Shown one piece after another: positions 12,506-23,900 of a stretch of 64,000 nucleotides of DNA (positions are counted from its first letter, which is position 1; every line of letters begins with the position of its first letter). A model generated the notes under the pieces. It worked only from the letters and a program-made list of their open reading frames with translations, ran no database searches and was not told the origin of the DNA. Origin of the DNA: Lanius collurio (Eukaryota > Chordata > Aves > Passeriformes > Laniidae). The stretch is taken from assembly GCA_020086605.1 (NCBI GenBank), contig JACBWW010000047.1, positions 6,015,411 through 6,079,410 on the forward strand. Direction: 5' to 3'. Position numbers and translations under genes: made by a program.

Positions 12506-14094
12506 TTTTTGCTTGTTGTGTTCACATAATGATCTTGTGTTGGTGCTGCCTGGCATCTCTGGGAGAGCCCTGGGCACTCCCCCTTTCCCTGGCATCTAAA
12601 TGCCTGAGATGGCTCTGCTGCCCCCTGCATGGTGGTGAGGAGACACAGAAATGCTCTGGGACTTTGCCCTGCCAGGAGGGATCAGTCCCAGAAGAGGCTG
12701 AGCCACCACAGAAAAGCTGACTTTAGACAGTAAGTTAGGACTGAGGAACTGAAGGTACAATATTTATAAGTTCATAATTATGGCCTTAATTACTCCAAAG
12801 ACCCAAAGAAATTGTGCAGCTTGGCACAGGAGCATCCCCGCTGTTTCTTCAAGCTGGTGTCCTCAAACCCATTCTGAGAAGGGAAATCTTGAGCAGATGG
12901 AAGATAAATCTTGGAGCAAGGGCCTCCACAGTAGTGGGGTCTAAACCATTTCAGGAGGATTATTAGAACTCATGGAGAATCAGGCTTTCTCACTTGTGTA
13001 TCTAAACAGTGCAGAGTCCCTGGGATATCTTCATGCCCTAAGGATCTTGAGCTCTAGCAAAAACCCACAAGGCCACAGATAGAGGCCTGTGCCTGGCAGA
13101 GCTTCAAAAGTGCTGTAGGTCGAGAAAACCTTGGAGCTGTTTAAAATAAAATTCTAGAAACTCCAAACAGTCCTTCCTTGTGTGTTAGCCAACAAAAAAT
13201 TTGCAAGCAAGCAAAAGCTGTGTATAAAAACTGGGTGCTAAATAAATAAGAGCTTCAAGAGCACAGGGGACTTGAAAGTTAATACTGGGATATTAAAATA
13301 GGAAAAAGTACGCAAAGCCTCAGATTGCACTTGTGTGTTCATGAGGACTCTCTAAACATCCTGGAGCAGTTGGCTTTAATGGCCTAAATCCCAGGAAATG
13401 CTGCTAAAATATGGCATCAAATGAACATTTGCTTTTTTCTTCAGAGAGATTCCCCTTTGTGCCTCATCTTACCGTAATTTGAGAATGTCAGACTCAGTGG
13501 GGGCTGTTGCCCATGTGCTTGGACTGGGTTAATCTAGAAAAATAAGTTTATTTTCTTTTTTTAGTATATATATGTTCCTTTAATAGATGTCCTCTGGGCA
13601 AGATCTGCCAGAGATGCCTTGGAGTCAGCCAAGTCTGTTTTGGGAGGATGGTCCAGCACAGGAGATAATTGTAGTATGACTCTTATGGAGACCACTTGTT
13701 GAAGAAAAGGAGGGGGATGAAGTTTACTTCAGGCACTTGGAGAAATCCTTAGAGCCACAGGGAAAGCAGTGTGGCTGGGCATGAGCACCACAAGAGGTTT
13801 CTGGAATGGTTTGAAGGCAGTTTCCTGGTGGAGCTGATGAATGAATCAACCAGGAGTGATGATCTTTTGGGCTCCATACACAAACACAGGGAAGAACTGG
13901 TTGAAAATGAGAAGGATGGAGGCAGCCTTGTCTGCAGGGACTTCAAGGAGTGAGAGGGGTCAGCAAGGAAAAGAGCAGAATTACAGCCCTGAGCCTCAGA
14001 GGGGCAGGGGTTTGCCTTTGGGGTGAAGGAATACAAACACATTGTACGAATTGAGCTTGGAAGTCACAACCCTGAAAGTGTCCAAGGCCAGGCC

Positions 14095-14210
14095 GGACAA
14101 GGCTTGGAGTGACCTGATCTAGTGGAAGGTGTCACTGGCCAAGGGAGGGGTTTGGAACTGGATGAGCTTTAAGGTCCCTTCCAATCCAAAGCATTCTTTG
14201 GTTCTGTGAA
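14095..14210 (+). mobile_element. CR1 LINE 3' fragment
   Basis: Sense CR1 tail with CTAGTGGAAGGTGTCACTGG and GAGCTTTAAGGTCCCTTCCA, ending in TTGGTTCTGTGA. Confidence 0.85.
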
Positions 14211-14845
14211 GAGAAAGCAAGAATTTCAGAAAATGGCAACTACAAGAGGGGGTAAAATCTATCCTTCTGTTTGTCATCAGTGAAAATGCTGAGAATATCA
14301 ACTGCATAACTCATATAACTCATTACAAAGAGTTGAAAAGCAGCATCCATTGTTTTCAGTAAGCATTTAACAATCTTGGACTAGTTTTTGGTTCTCTGCT
14401 CGCAGAGACCACTGCATAACGTCAGAATCGCGTGAAGGGTGGATGCAACTGCAGACAGACAAAAAGAAACTACAGTAGCTGCTTTCCAGAAAACCCATAA
14501 AGCTGTTTCAGATGTACACACATGGTTTAAAACGAGGAGTTCAGATTTTATTGGGGGCTACAAGTCCGATGGAAAAAAAAAAAAAAGGAGCAGATACACA
14601 GTTTATAAAGGAACTATTAAACAAACCATAAAACATTTCAGTTTATAAGGGGATGTAAATGAACTAGTAGTCATCTGTGCCTTACTTCAAATTCTGTAGA
14701 GCTGTAGAGGAGAGCAGGCAATCAAGCTTTTTTCTTTCTTTCTACTCTTCATCTTCCTCCATTTCCTCTCTCTCCATTTTAAATACAGTGGAATGCTCAG
14801 TATCTGTGTGTTCTGTGAGCTGCAATAATAATTTGCAGGTCAGAT

Positions 14846-14930
14846 AGAATCATAGAATCATTAAGATTGGAAAAGATCTCCAAGATCACCAAGTCCAACA
14901 TAGAGGGTGAGTAACTAATCCATATCCATG
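14846..14930 (-). mobile_element. Short CR1 tail
   Basis: ATAGAATCATAGAATCATTA followed by a GGAAAAGATCTCCAAGATCA block, the reverse complement of a CR1 terminus. Confidence 0.8.
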
Positions 14931-16179
14931 CCCATTCTCAGCAAAATATCTTTCCATAAAATCTGCAGTTCCACTGAAAGGAGGAAGAAAAAAAGGGAAT
15001 TTATTTGAACATTAGGAAAAGGAGCTAAAGAGAGGACGCCCATTTTCCTCCAGAGCTTCCTATGTCCTCAGCCCATTCTTAAGAAAAAGACCCTCAGTTA
15101 GAGGGAATTAGCCCAGGCCTTCAACGTCAGTTATAAAAGATGTGGAAAAAAACCAACTTATCCAGAAAAAAAAGCAGCAGGACATTTTGAAGCTACTTTG
15201 TCCCAGTCCCCACCACTTCAGTGTGCCTGTGTGTCAGACTTATGTCCAACGTAAGATAGGAACTTGCCAGATGTACCCATCTATGACAGAGGTTTGTGTA
15301 ATGAAGATAATATTCCTACAAATATAATGCAATATAGGTGAATATAGGTGAGAAACACCAAGTTTGCCTTGGGAAAGTGTACAGTAGGGAGCTGTTCTGT
15401 AAAATACACAGGAATCCTCTCAGGGACAAGGCAATTTTGTCATGTCAAGCTGCAAGGAAAGGTTTTGATGTGTCAAGAGAAAGTTCAAGAAGCACACATA
15501 GAAAGTTAAATGTAGGTGCTTTGCTCAAGAAGCTGCAGAGAAAAGACAGCACTAGTCAGCCTGGGAGGAGGAAAGGGAGATGTGGAGGTATGGGTCTGTG
15601 CTCTGCTCCTTTCCGCACTCTGGGCACTCACCAGCACTGCAAGGGACAGATGTGCTGCCCAGTTGTTTGTGATAAGGCTTCTTGCTGGAGAAACATCTTC
15701 TGCAGGGGCAGGTTCACCTGGAAACAGCTGCACTGAATGGATTAGAAGCAGCATTGATGGGTACCCATGGGCATAGCAGAGCTTGGACACAGCAGCAAAG
15801 CAGGCAAAACAAATGGCCTGGAATGTGACGTGTTCACTGGATCACTGGCAGGTGGATGGTTTGCTCAGACATCTCAGGTGCTGTCTGGTAAATCACGGTC
15901 ATCAAAAGCTAGACCCCTCCTCTCCACAGAAGATGCTCCAGAGGAAAATGGACCAACCCATTCAGAGCTGCAGGAGAGTCCCTGGAAAGCAGTAGCCTCA
16001 CAAAATCCTTCTTTTGCTCTTCAAAACAAAGTTATAGCTCAAGGAATAACAGGCTATGTTCCTGAAAGTCACTGCTGTTCTCCATATTTTTTCTTGAGAC
16101 ATTTGCCCCTATTTTTCATTTAGCAGGGCTAAAAATAGCACATGAATTTAAAAGTAATTTAAAAAATACGACAACAACA

Positions 16180-16329
16180 AATTCCTGGAGCTCAGGGAAT
16201 GTTTGGACAATGCTTTCAGGCACATGGTGTGATTTTTGGTGCTGTTCTGTGCAGGGCCAGGAGCTGGACTCAGTGATCCTTGAGGGCCCCTTCCAACTCT
16301 GGATACTCTATAATTCTATGATTCTGTGA
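16180..16329 (+). mobile_element. CR1 LINE 3' fragment
   Basis: Sense CR1 tail: GGGAATGTTTGGACAATGCT, GATCCTTGAGGGCCCCTTCC, ending with AATTCTATGATTCTGTGA. Confidence 0.85.
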
Positions 16330-16669
16330 ATCCAAACCCAGAAATTAATCAATAGAAACAGGTAATACTCAGAGTTGGCTGACTCTGAGCAAGACTTGGA
16401 TATTTGCAAAGGCAGTGATTCTACGATTCTGTACCCATTGCTCTTTTTTGAAATGTTCCTGCTTTCATTTGTTCCACTCAGGACACGTTACCAGGGTGGA
16501 AAGAGGACGGCAGGGGGGAAGAAAGAGAAAGACTATTTGGTGGTATAAATAAAGATGTGGGGCAGCAATGCCAACTATGAAAATGGGGCCTTTCATCATG
16601 GAAAAATGAGACTTCTTCCCGTTCGTGTCAAACAAAGATGCCTTCAGCTCCAGAAGGGAAAATCTTGCC

Positions 16670-16960
16670 CCAGCCCAGCCCAAGCAGGGTGGGAGCGGAG
16701 AGGAAGGGACCCTCCCAGGTCTCGGTAGACCCACAGTGACTCTCCGTGGATGTTCGGAGCTACTGCACACGGGATTCTGCCCGATTTTGGAGGAGGAACT
16801 CAGAGGGCAGTTCTAGACGGCCAGGGAGTAGCGGGACGGAGCTGGAGACGCCTCCGCTGCCCCTCCCGCTCCCTCATCCCGTACATCCCAGCACCCAGAG
16901 CCCGGAGCCACCCTCCAGCCGGGGATGCGGGAGCCTTCCTGACACCGGCCACCCCACAAA
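16670..16960 (+). promoter_or_regulatory. CpG-rich promoter region of COL6A2
   Basis: CG-dense stretch directly 5' of the inferred non-coding exon. It contains CCCCTCCCGCTCCCTC-type pyrimidine/GC-box sequence and no TATA box near exon 1, which fits what is known of type VI collagen promoters in general. No transcription start can be fixed from sequence. Confidence 0.55.
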
Positions 16961-17021
16961 GTCCTTTTTCCTTACGTTGCGGAGGGATTTGGGGAGAAGT
17001 TTTGATGACCTCGCTTTCCAG
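16860..17021 (+). other. COL6A2 non-coding exon 1 (inferred, 5' end approximate)
   Basis: The CpG-rich segment ends in a strong donor, CTTTCCAG followed by GTAGGC, at 17,021/17,022. The first coding exon has its own acceptor (TTTTCCTGCAG, then exon from 20,766) 29 bases before the ATG, so at least one upstream untranslated exon is required. This is the best candidate and mirrors the untranslated first exon of mammalian COL6A2. The intron would be 3.74 kb. Confidence 0.55.
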
Positions 17022-19473
17022 GTAGGCAGACTTTTTCTCTCCGAGTACAGGGTATCTGTGGCTACTTACTGACGGAGCTCCAGCCGGGAATAACAGAAAT
17101 CCCTCTGAAATTTCAGCCTGTGCCTGCTGCTGCTTACGGGCTTTCCAGCAAGGTGCCTAATTCACGTTTAGACAGTACCTGCAATAAGAGAATGTAAATT
17201 TTTCCTTTACTTCCAGCTCTTGGCTAGTTTGGGTGTTTCCCCAAGGGTTTGCTGGGTTTTTTTCCAGGTCCAAGCAGTGCGGGCCACAAGCTGCCAGGGC
17301 CAGAGGTCTAGAAAATCCCTCAGTGAAGGGGGTGGATTTGTTGAACCAAGGTCTTCCCTGGGGTAACTGGGCTGTGTTCAGCAGCTACATGAAGTGATGG
17401 CAGCAGGGCAGAGAAGTAATCAGAGAGTGATCTGCTGCATGATTCCCCTTAGATTTTTGGGATTTCAGAAGACACCAATTAGACTCACCTGAGGCCCTTG
17501 TCTCCTATTTGTGCTGAATTACAACAGCACAAGCTCCTTTATTTTGGGAGGTGACAGCACATTAATGAATTCCTGTGAATTCATTGCACTTGGTGGCAGG
17601 GGTTTGCTCCCTCCCAGCCTTCCTGCAGCCTGGGCTTTTCCTGGCTGAAATCCCAGGATAATTACATTGGGAGACCTGGAAAATATCTGGAGTCCCGGTA
17701 GCTGAAACCTTCCCCCTGGGTGCTCTGCCTGGGGATTAAAATTACAAGGCACATTTGGGTAGTGGCTGCAACTAGCACCAAAATTCCCTCCTCATGCAGC
17801 ATGCAAACCACAGGTACACAAATGGGAAGGAAGAGGAGGTGCATTTATAAGAGTTTTCTTCTAAATGGGACGTATTTTTCTTTTCTAGTTTCATTTATCA
17901 AACATGTGAGTGGAGAAAATGTTGCATGCACAAATGAGTGACACCACAGGTATTGCCTGCTGGACATGGCCATGGAAAGCACTGGGACTGAGCAGCAGGG
18001 AGGCTTTTAACTCTATTCTGCATATTTTAGTATAGCCAGCATAATTCTCCTTTCTAGAGTAATGCAGTTTGCGTGCCTTTAAATTTATGTGGCTTTAAAT
18101 AAGCTCCTTGAAGGCAGTGTTAGCTTGGAGAGCAGAGCATCTCAATTTTTGCCAGTTTGGGACCAGTTTGCTCAGTTACAGTGGGTGTTGTGGTGTTGGA
18201 GAAGAAATAAGCAGTACACCGGGGGAACTTCAGGAATATCAGTGTGTGGGACAAGGCAGACCATGGCTCTGCCTGGCCAGATGCATGAGGTGACATTTCT
18301 ACTGCATTTGGATCTGCTCTAAGGGCTAATCAGACATGAGAGCCCAAATAACCAGCTAAAATTTACACATTTCAGCCACTGCAAGTAATTTGTTTGTCTG
18401 GTTCAGTTGCTTATGGTGGGAAGAGAAACAAGCAGGGAACTTGGGTCCTCCTGCAAGGCCACTCTTTGCAGGGCTCTCTCTAGATAAATCCAAATATTTT
18501 TCAGTTATGTGTGTAACAGCCAGGTCACCTGGGATCTCATTGTGGGAGCAGCAAAGACCATGCATTTTTCTGCACCTGAGGTAGGAGCACAGACTCTCGT
18601 TCAGGGAGAATGGTGCAAAATAGTGCCCTCAAAATCTGTTCAGAGTACCCCCTGCTTGAGATTCCCTATTGTTTTTCCCTTGTGTGCATCTTATGGGGAA
18701 AGAGGTGAACCACTGGAAAATACAAATACTGAGAGAAGGCCTCATAGGAGCAACGGTCCTGCTCTAGCAGAGAGAGAAAAGTCAAGGAAGAAGAGGATGG
18801 GCAGACCCAAGTGTTCAGGCATTATGAGTCAGCTCCCAATTTGCTCTTTTCATTAGTTTTTTGAACTGCTTGTGTTCAAAAATTGCCTTCAACATGCAGA
18901 GAACAGTTAGTCTGAAATACTTGTGTTTTCAGCCTTACTGCTCTGCCAGTGGAGAATCCAAGGCTGTGGTGCTTCACTGACCTCCTCCCAAGCCCCCAGG
19001 GCTGTGAGCAGGAGCCATCCTGTGCCAGAGCTGGCCCTGGCTGCCCATACAGGCCAACTGCTCTGTTCTACAGTGCCTTCCCACCCACACACACAGAGGG
19101 AAAAAAGGAAGGAGGGAGGGAGGTGGTTAAACTCAGCATGCAGTGATGAGTCAGACACTTGGCCAAAGCCCTCAGCGCTCTCAGCCTCTTCAAAAGTTAA
19201 TGTCTCCATCTTCCTCAGCTAAAGGCTGGCTCTAAAATGGTGCTGTCTGAAGGCTCAAAGCTGGTGTGTCCTACTAAAGATCAGGGTCTCCTGCAGCCCT
19301 GTTTTATGGAGGGCAAATAAAACAAGGAATGCCTGCAGTAGGCTTAGAGGGCTGAAGTCCAGGTCTTAACTAAAACACCCCTTTAGCATGAATGTGTTCT
19401 ATACTTACCATACCACTTTTATTCTCTGCAGCACAATGGAAGTTGAGCCACACTGAGTTGTGCAGGAACTTCT

Positions 19474-19865
19474 TAGAATCATGGAATGGTTTGGGTTGGA
19501 AGGGATCTGAAAGACCATCCCTTCCCACTTCCTGCCATGAGCGGGAACACCTTCCACTTGACCAGGTTTCCCCAGGCCCCATCCAGCCTGGCCTTGGACA
19601 CTTCCAGGGATCCAGGGGCAGCTACAGCTTCTCTGGGCACCCTGTTCCAGGGCCTCTACCCCCTCACAGGGAACAATTTCTTCCCAATACACCACCTAAC
19701 CCTACCCTCTGCCAGTGGGAAGCCATTCCCCCTTGTCCTGTCACTCCAGGCCCTTGTCCAAAGTTACTCTCCAGCTCTCTTGTTGCCCCTTTAGGTACCA
19801 GCAGGTGCTGTAAGGTCACCCCAGAGCATTCTCTTTTCTAGGCTGAACAATCCCAATTCTTTCAT
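19474..19865 (-). mobile_element. CR1 LINE 3' fragment (about 390 bp)
   Basis: Well-preserved antisense CR1 tail: GAATCATGGAATGGTTTGGG, CCTGCCATGAGCGGGAACAC, CACTTCCAGGGATCCAGGGG, and further upstream CR1 sequence to AGGCTGAACAATCCCAATTC. Lies within COL6A2 intron 1. Confidence 0.9.
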
Positions 19866-20765
19866 AAGCACAAGCCCTAGTGAGGAGGAAGGCTGTCACT
19901 GTTGTAGGGTCTCAGCAGCATTGACACCAGCCTTTCCAGCATAAACCAGTTTGCAGAAGCCTGTGGTGCACTGCAGCTGACACTGTAAACTGGAATGGGA
20001 CGTGTCCCACCAGGCAGTAGCTGGGCATCACGTGGAGAGAGGTGTCAAGGGATGCCAGGGCGGGCTGGGTTGCCTGTGTTCTTCAGTAGTGCTGTTCCTC
20101 AGGCAACTGAGGCAGCAACACAGCTGCATTGCTCACTTGTCCTCCCCCTGCACTGCCAATGCCCCCACATGCATGCTCAGTGTCCCTCCAAGCCTTGGAC
20201 TCTTCCAAAAGTTAGCCAAACAAACCATTCAAGAAAGAACCTCTCTTTCTGGACTGGATTCAGGTCTTTTTTTCATAACAGACGTCCCACACGCCCCTTT
20301 TTGGTTAGCATTGAGCTGGCCACCATGCAGAGAAGCATCTCTGGGCCACCACAGGGCCATGCTGGTTGGTTTGGGGGTCCTCTTGACACAAGGGTGAGCA
20401 TCTCCCCTTCCTCTATGTTCTGTACTGGTGACAAGTGTTGTTTGAATGTTACTTGAGAATATCCTTTTAAATCCTGGGTTCCTTTGAACACTTCCATACA
20501 TTCTTAAGAACTTTTCAGACTAGGTCTCTAATTCTTTTACTCCTTTAAGTTATCATAACCCTACATGAAATAAACTCCCACATGCAGCTAGGCCTCAGAG
20601 TTCTGGTGGTGGGTTGAGCACTGAAGATGTGCATTTCTTCAAGTGGTTTTTCATTTGTCCCTTCACTCTCTGGGTTTGCAAGGAGCATTGGCTGGCTTTG
20701 TGTCATGCCAGCAGAGTCAGGAGATTGACCATCACGTTTACTATGCAACTTGTGTTTTCCTGCAG

Positions 20766-20903
20766 GCATCTGAATATCCTGAGGGGCCGCTGAGATGTTC
20801 CAACAAGCCTTGTTTTCTACTCTCCTTTGTGTGGCTCTAGTACCTCTCCACGCCGCTCAGCTTGATGTGGATGCTGGAGATGTCAGTCCTACCTCCTGTG
20901 CAG
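20766..20903 (+). CDS. COL6A2 exon 2: start codon and signal peptide
   Basis: Acceptor TTTTCCTGCAG precedes 20,766. The 5' UTR part is 20,766-20,794 and the ATG is at 20,795. The first residues ([20 protein letters not shown]) form a typical hydrophobic signal peptide with probable cleavage after the HAA region. 109 coding nt, 36 codons plus one base. The donor is CAG followed by GTACTA. Confidence 0.9.
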
Positions 20904-23900
20904 GTACTAACCAAATAATTTGGGTCCCCTTTGTGGGCAGCAATTTTAGCAAAAGCAATGCTCAGATGTAGAACCTGCTTGCCAGGGACATTCCACCTCC
21001 CATAACCCTTTGCACTCCTGTGGTAACAACCCATCTGTGGGGAATCGCGTCCTCCACCCAAACTCACGTTTCTGTGTCTGCTTTGGTGTGCAGAGAGGTA
21101 GAGATGGAAGAGCTGGGGTCTGCCAGTGGTTGTCTCTCCCAGCAGGTGCAGTAACAAACACCAGACAGTCTCCAGCACTCAGCTCTGATGCCAGAGAATC
21201 GTTCACTTTAAATCTGGTTATTTTCTCACTTTTCAGTTGCAATACAGAGGTGGTTTATGTGTCCAGCCTGACTCTTACCAAAAAAAGCAAGATTTTCAAG
21301 ATTGATTCAGTACTGACCCATGCTGGATAAATGGTTGGAGTCAGCGATTTTAGAGGTCTTTTCCAACCTTAATTATTCTGTGATTCTATATCAGATCTTA
21401 GGAGTTATAAGTTCTGGTCACTGGGGAACCATCTGACCCAAACATGGGTGTCACTTCTGGAGCTGGGTGGGACTTGTGCTTTCTCCAGCATTGCTCTTGG
21501 TCCGGGTGTCTGGGGGACAGCAAAGGGGGTGCATGGAGTGCTCTGACATGGTCTGAATAATTGTGTCCATGCAGAAAAGAGGAACTGTCCCATCAATGTC
21601 TACTTCATCATTGACACCTCGGAGAGCGTGGCTCTGCAGACTGTGCCCATCCAGAGCCTCGTGGACCAAATAAAGCGGTTCATCCCCATGTTCATCGATA
21701 AACTGGAGAGTGAGCTCTACCAGAACCAAGTCTACATCACCTGGCAGTTTGGTGGGCTTCATTACTCAGACGTTGTAGAAATTTACAGCCCTTTGACAAG
21801 CAGCAAGGACATCTACCTGCCCAGGCTGTCCGCCATCAAGTACCTGGGCCGGGGCACCTTCACAGACTGTGCGATCTCCAACATGACCCAGCAGATCCAG
21901 ACCCAGATGGCCAACGGCGTGAACTTTGCGGTGGTCATCACCGACGGCCACGTGACAGGCAGCCCGTGCGGGGGGATGAAGATGCAGGCTGAGAGGGCGC
22001 GAGACATGGGCATCAAGCTGTTCGCGGTGGCCCCCAGCGAGAAGGTGTACGAGCAGGGCCTGCGGGAGATCGCCAACCTGCCACACGAGCTGTACCGCAA
22101 CAACTATGCCATCACCCAGAGGGACACCCTGGAGATCGACGTCAACACCATCGACAGGATCATCCAGGCTATGGTAAGGGCAGGGATGTAACAGGGGGCA
22201 CAAGAGGAGCGGCACACGGATGGGGGAATGCTTTCCCCTTTTTTGGGTTTTGGAGATAACCTCTAGCAGGGAAAGTGGAGCCTTTTTCTGGTTCTTAGCC
22301 AGGACCCCTTGATTTGTGTCTCTGGTTCCCAGCATGCCTGGGCAGGCTGCCACCCTAGTCCTGGCTCTTGCTGAAGACCGGGCCGTACCCCAGCCTGCTC
22401 CCCATCCAGGGGCATGTGGAAGAATGTGCCACACTGAGACACTTGCTCACCAACAGCGTGCTCTTTGAGACCCCACCTGTGAGGCGCTGTTGATCAGGAG
22501 CTCTGCTGAGGGCATCTTTACAGCCATGGGACCTTTACCACTTCCTCTCCCTTACACACCCCTCCAAGGGTAGGCTGCTGTCTCCCCTGTGGGACTGAGC
22601 ACCTTAACTGATTCTCTTCCTCCTGTTCTCTCCTTTGCAGAAACACGAAGCCTACGGCGAGGTGAGTGAGCAGCATCTTTGTGCTGTTGCTACATGACAC
22701 AGGTTTAAGTTTCCTCAGTTAGAGCAGACCAGCTCACACCCCAAAAAGAGCACAGTCCTGAGTGGGATGGGTCCCTGCCCACCTATGGATCGGGGCAGAG
22801 TCTGGGGACACATTCCCTTACCCAGGTGTTATAATGGCACACTGGACTCACTCCCTGCCTCCCCCTCACCTGCAGTGGGTCTATGGAATAGATTTGTTTC
22901 ATCACTTTGGAAGCACATTCTGTAAGTGCAGCACCTGCTGAAGCTCCCACCCTGCTGGTACCAAAGGGGCAGGGTTTGGCACACAGAGGGAGGAGTATAC
23001 AGGGGATGCTCCAAAGAGCATGCCAATCTCATGATGGCCCCAGATGAGCAAGCCCCCACCATCTCTGACACTTGGCAGTCTTGTTCTTCCAGTCTGGGCC
23101 TAGAACCAAGCTATAATGAACATGCTCATAGCAACTTTCCACTCTTAATTTATGGGCAGCAAACTCTCTGTATGCTTGTTGCTGCCTCAGCCCTGACTGA
23201 GTGGGAGCCACAGCAGATTTTAGCCATGAGTTCATGGGGAGAGGCACGTGGAGAACCATGGGTGCAGAGCTGAGCTGAGTTTGGGATGCACACGGTCAAT
23301 AGCTCAGTTTCTTGTATTTCAGTGCTACAAGATGAGCTGCCTGGAGATTGCAGGTCCACCTGGTCCCAAGGGATACCGAGGACAGAAGGTAAGTTGCTCT
23401 CAGCTGTGGGGAAAGCAATAATGCCCCTGCCACCCCCAACCACTGCAGGATGCTTTAGAGCCCACATCGGCTGCCTTCTCAGGTAGCACCCAGGTGAAAA
23501 ATAACCCCCCCAGCATGTCTTGGCTCTGGAAGGCACAGCCAGCACTGCTGTGCCCATGTCTGTGCCGAGGCTGATGCACTGCCAGCAGTGCAGACAGACA
23601 CCCGAGCATCTGCTGGGCACCTCTGGCACCAGAGGACACCAGGACTCAGGCAGCAGTTGTCACCAAGTTTCCCACTCTCAAAGCAGAGCTCTCACATGCA
23701 CAGAGCGTCCCACTCCCCTCCCCCAGCTCTGTGTGCTCTGATCTCCCAGAAACTGCCATTTTCTCAGTCAGCACCAAGCCTGGACTTATGCTGGGTTTTT
23801 TCTTTCCTTAGGGTGCAAAGGGGAACATGGGTGAGCCAGGTTCTCCTGGGCTGAAGGGACGACAGGTGAGTTGTGGAAAATCCTCCCCGCTGTTTGCTAC

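Larger units (their letters stand above)
1..16600. other. Gene-poor flank upstream of COL6A2
   Basis: I found no convincing coding exon here. The open frames are short, lack plausible splice partners, and several fall inside CR1 fragments (listed separately). Several long overlapping frames near 8.14-8.78 kb are open at once, which points to low stop density and not to a gene. In human, COL6A1 lies upstream of COL6A2, so this is probably the intergenic interval with possible regulatory DNA. Confidence 0.6.

Noticed and set aside
21766..22434. 222-codon minus-strand frame
   Set aside because: Antisense to the COL6A2 N1 exon.
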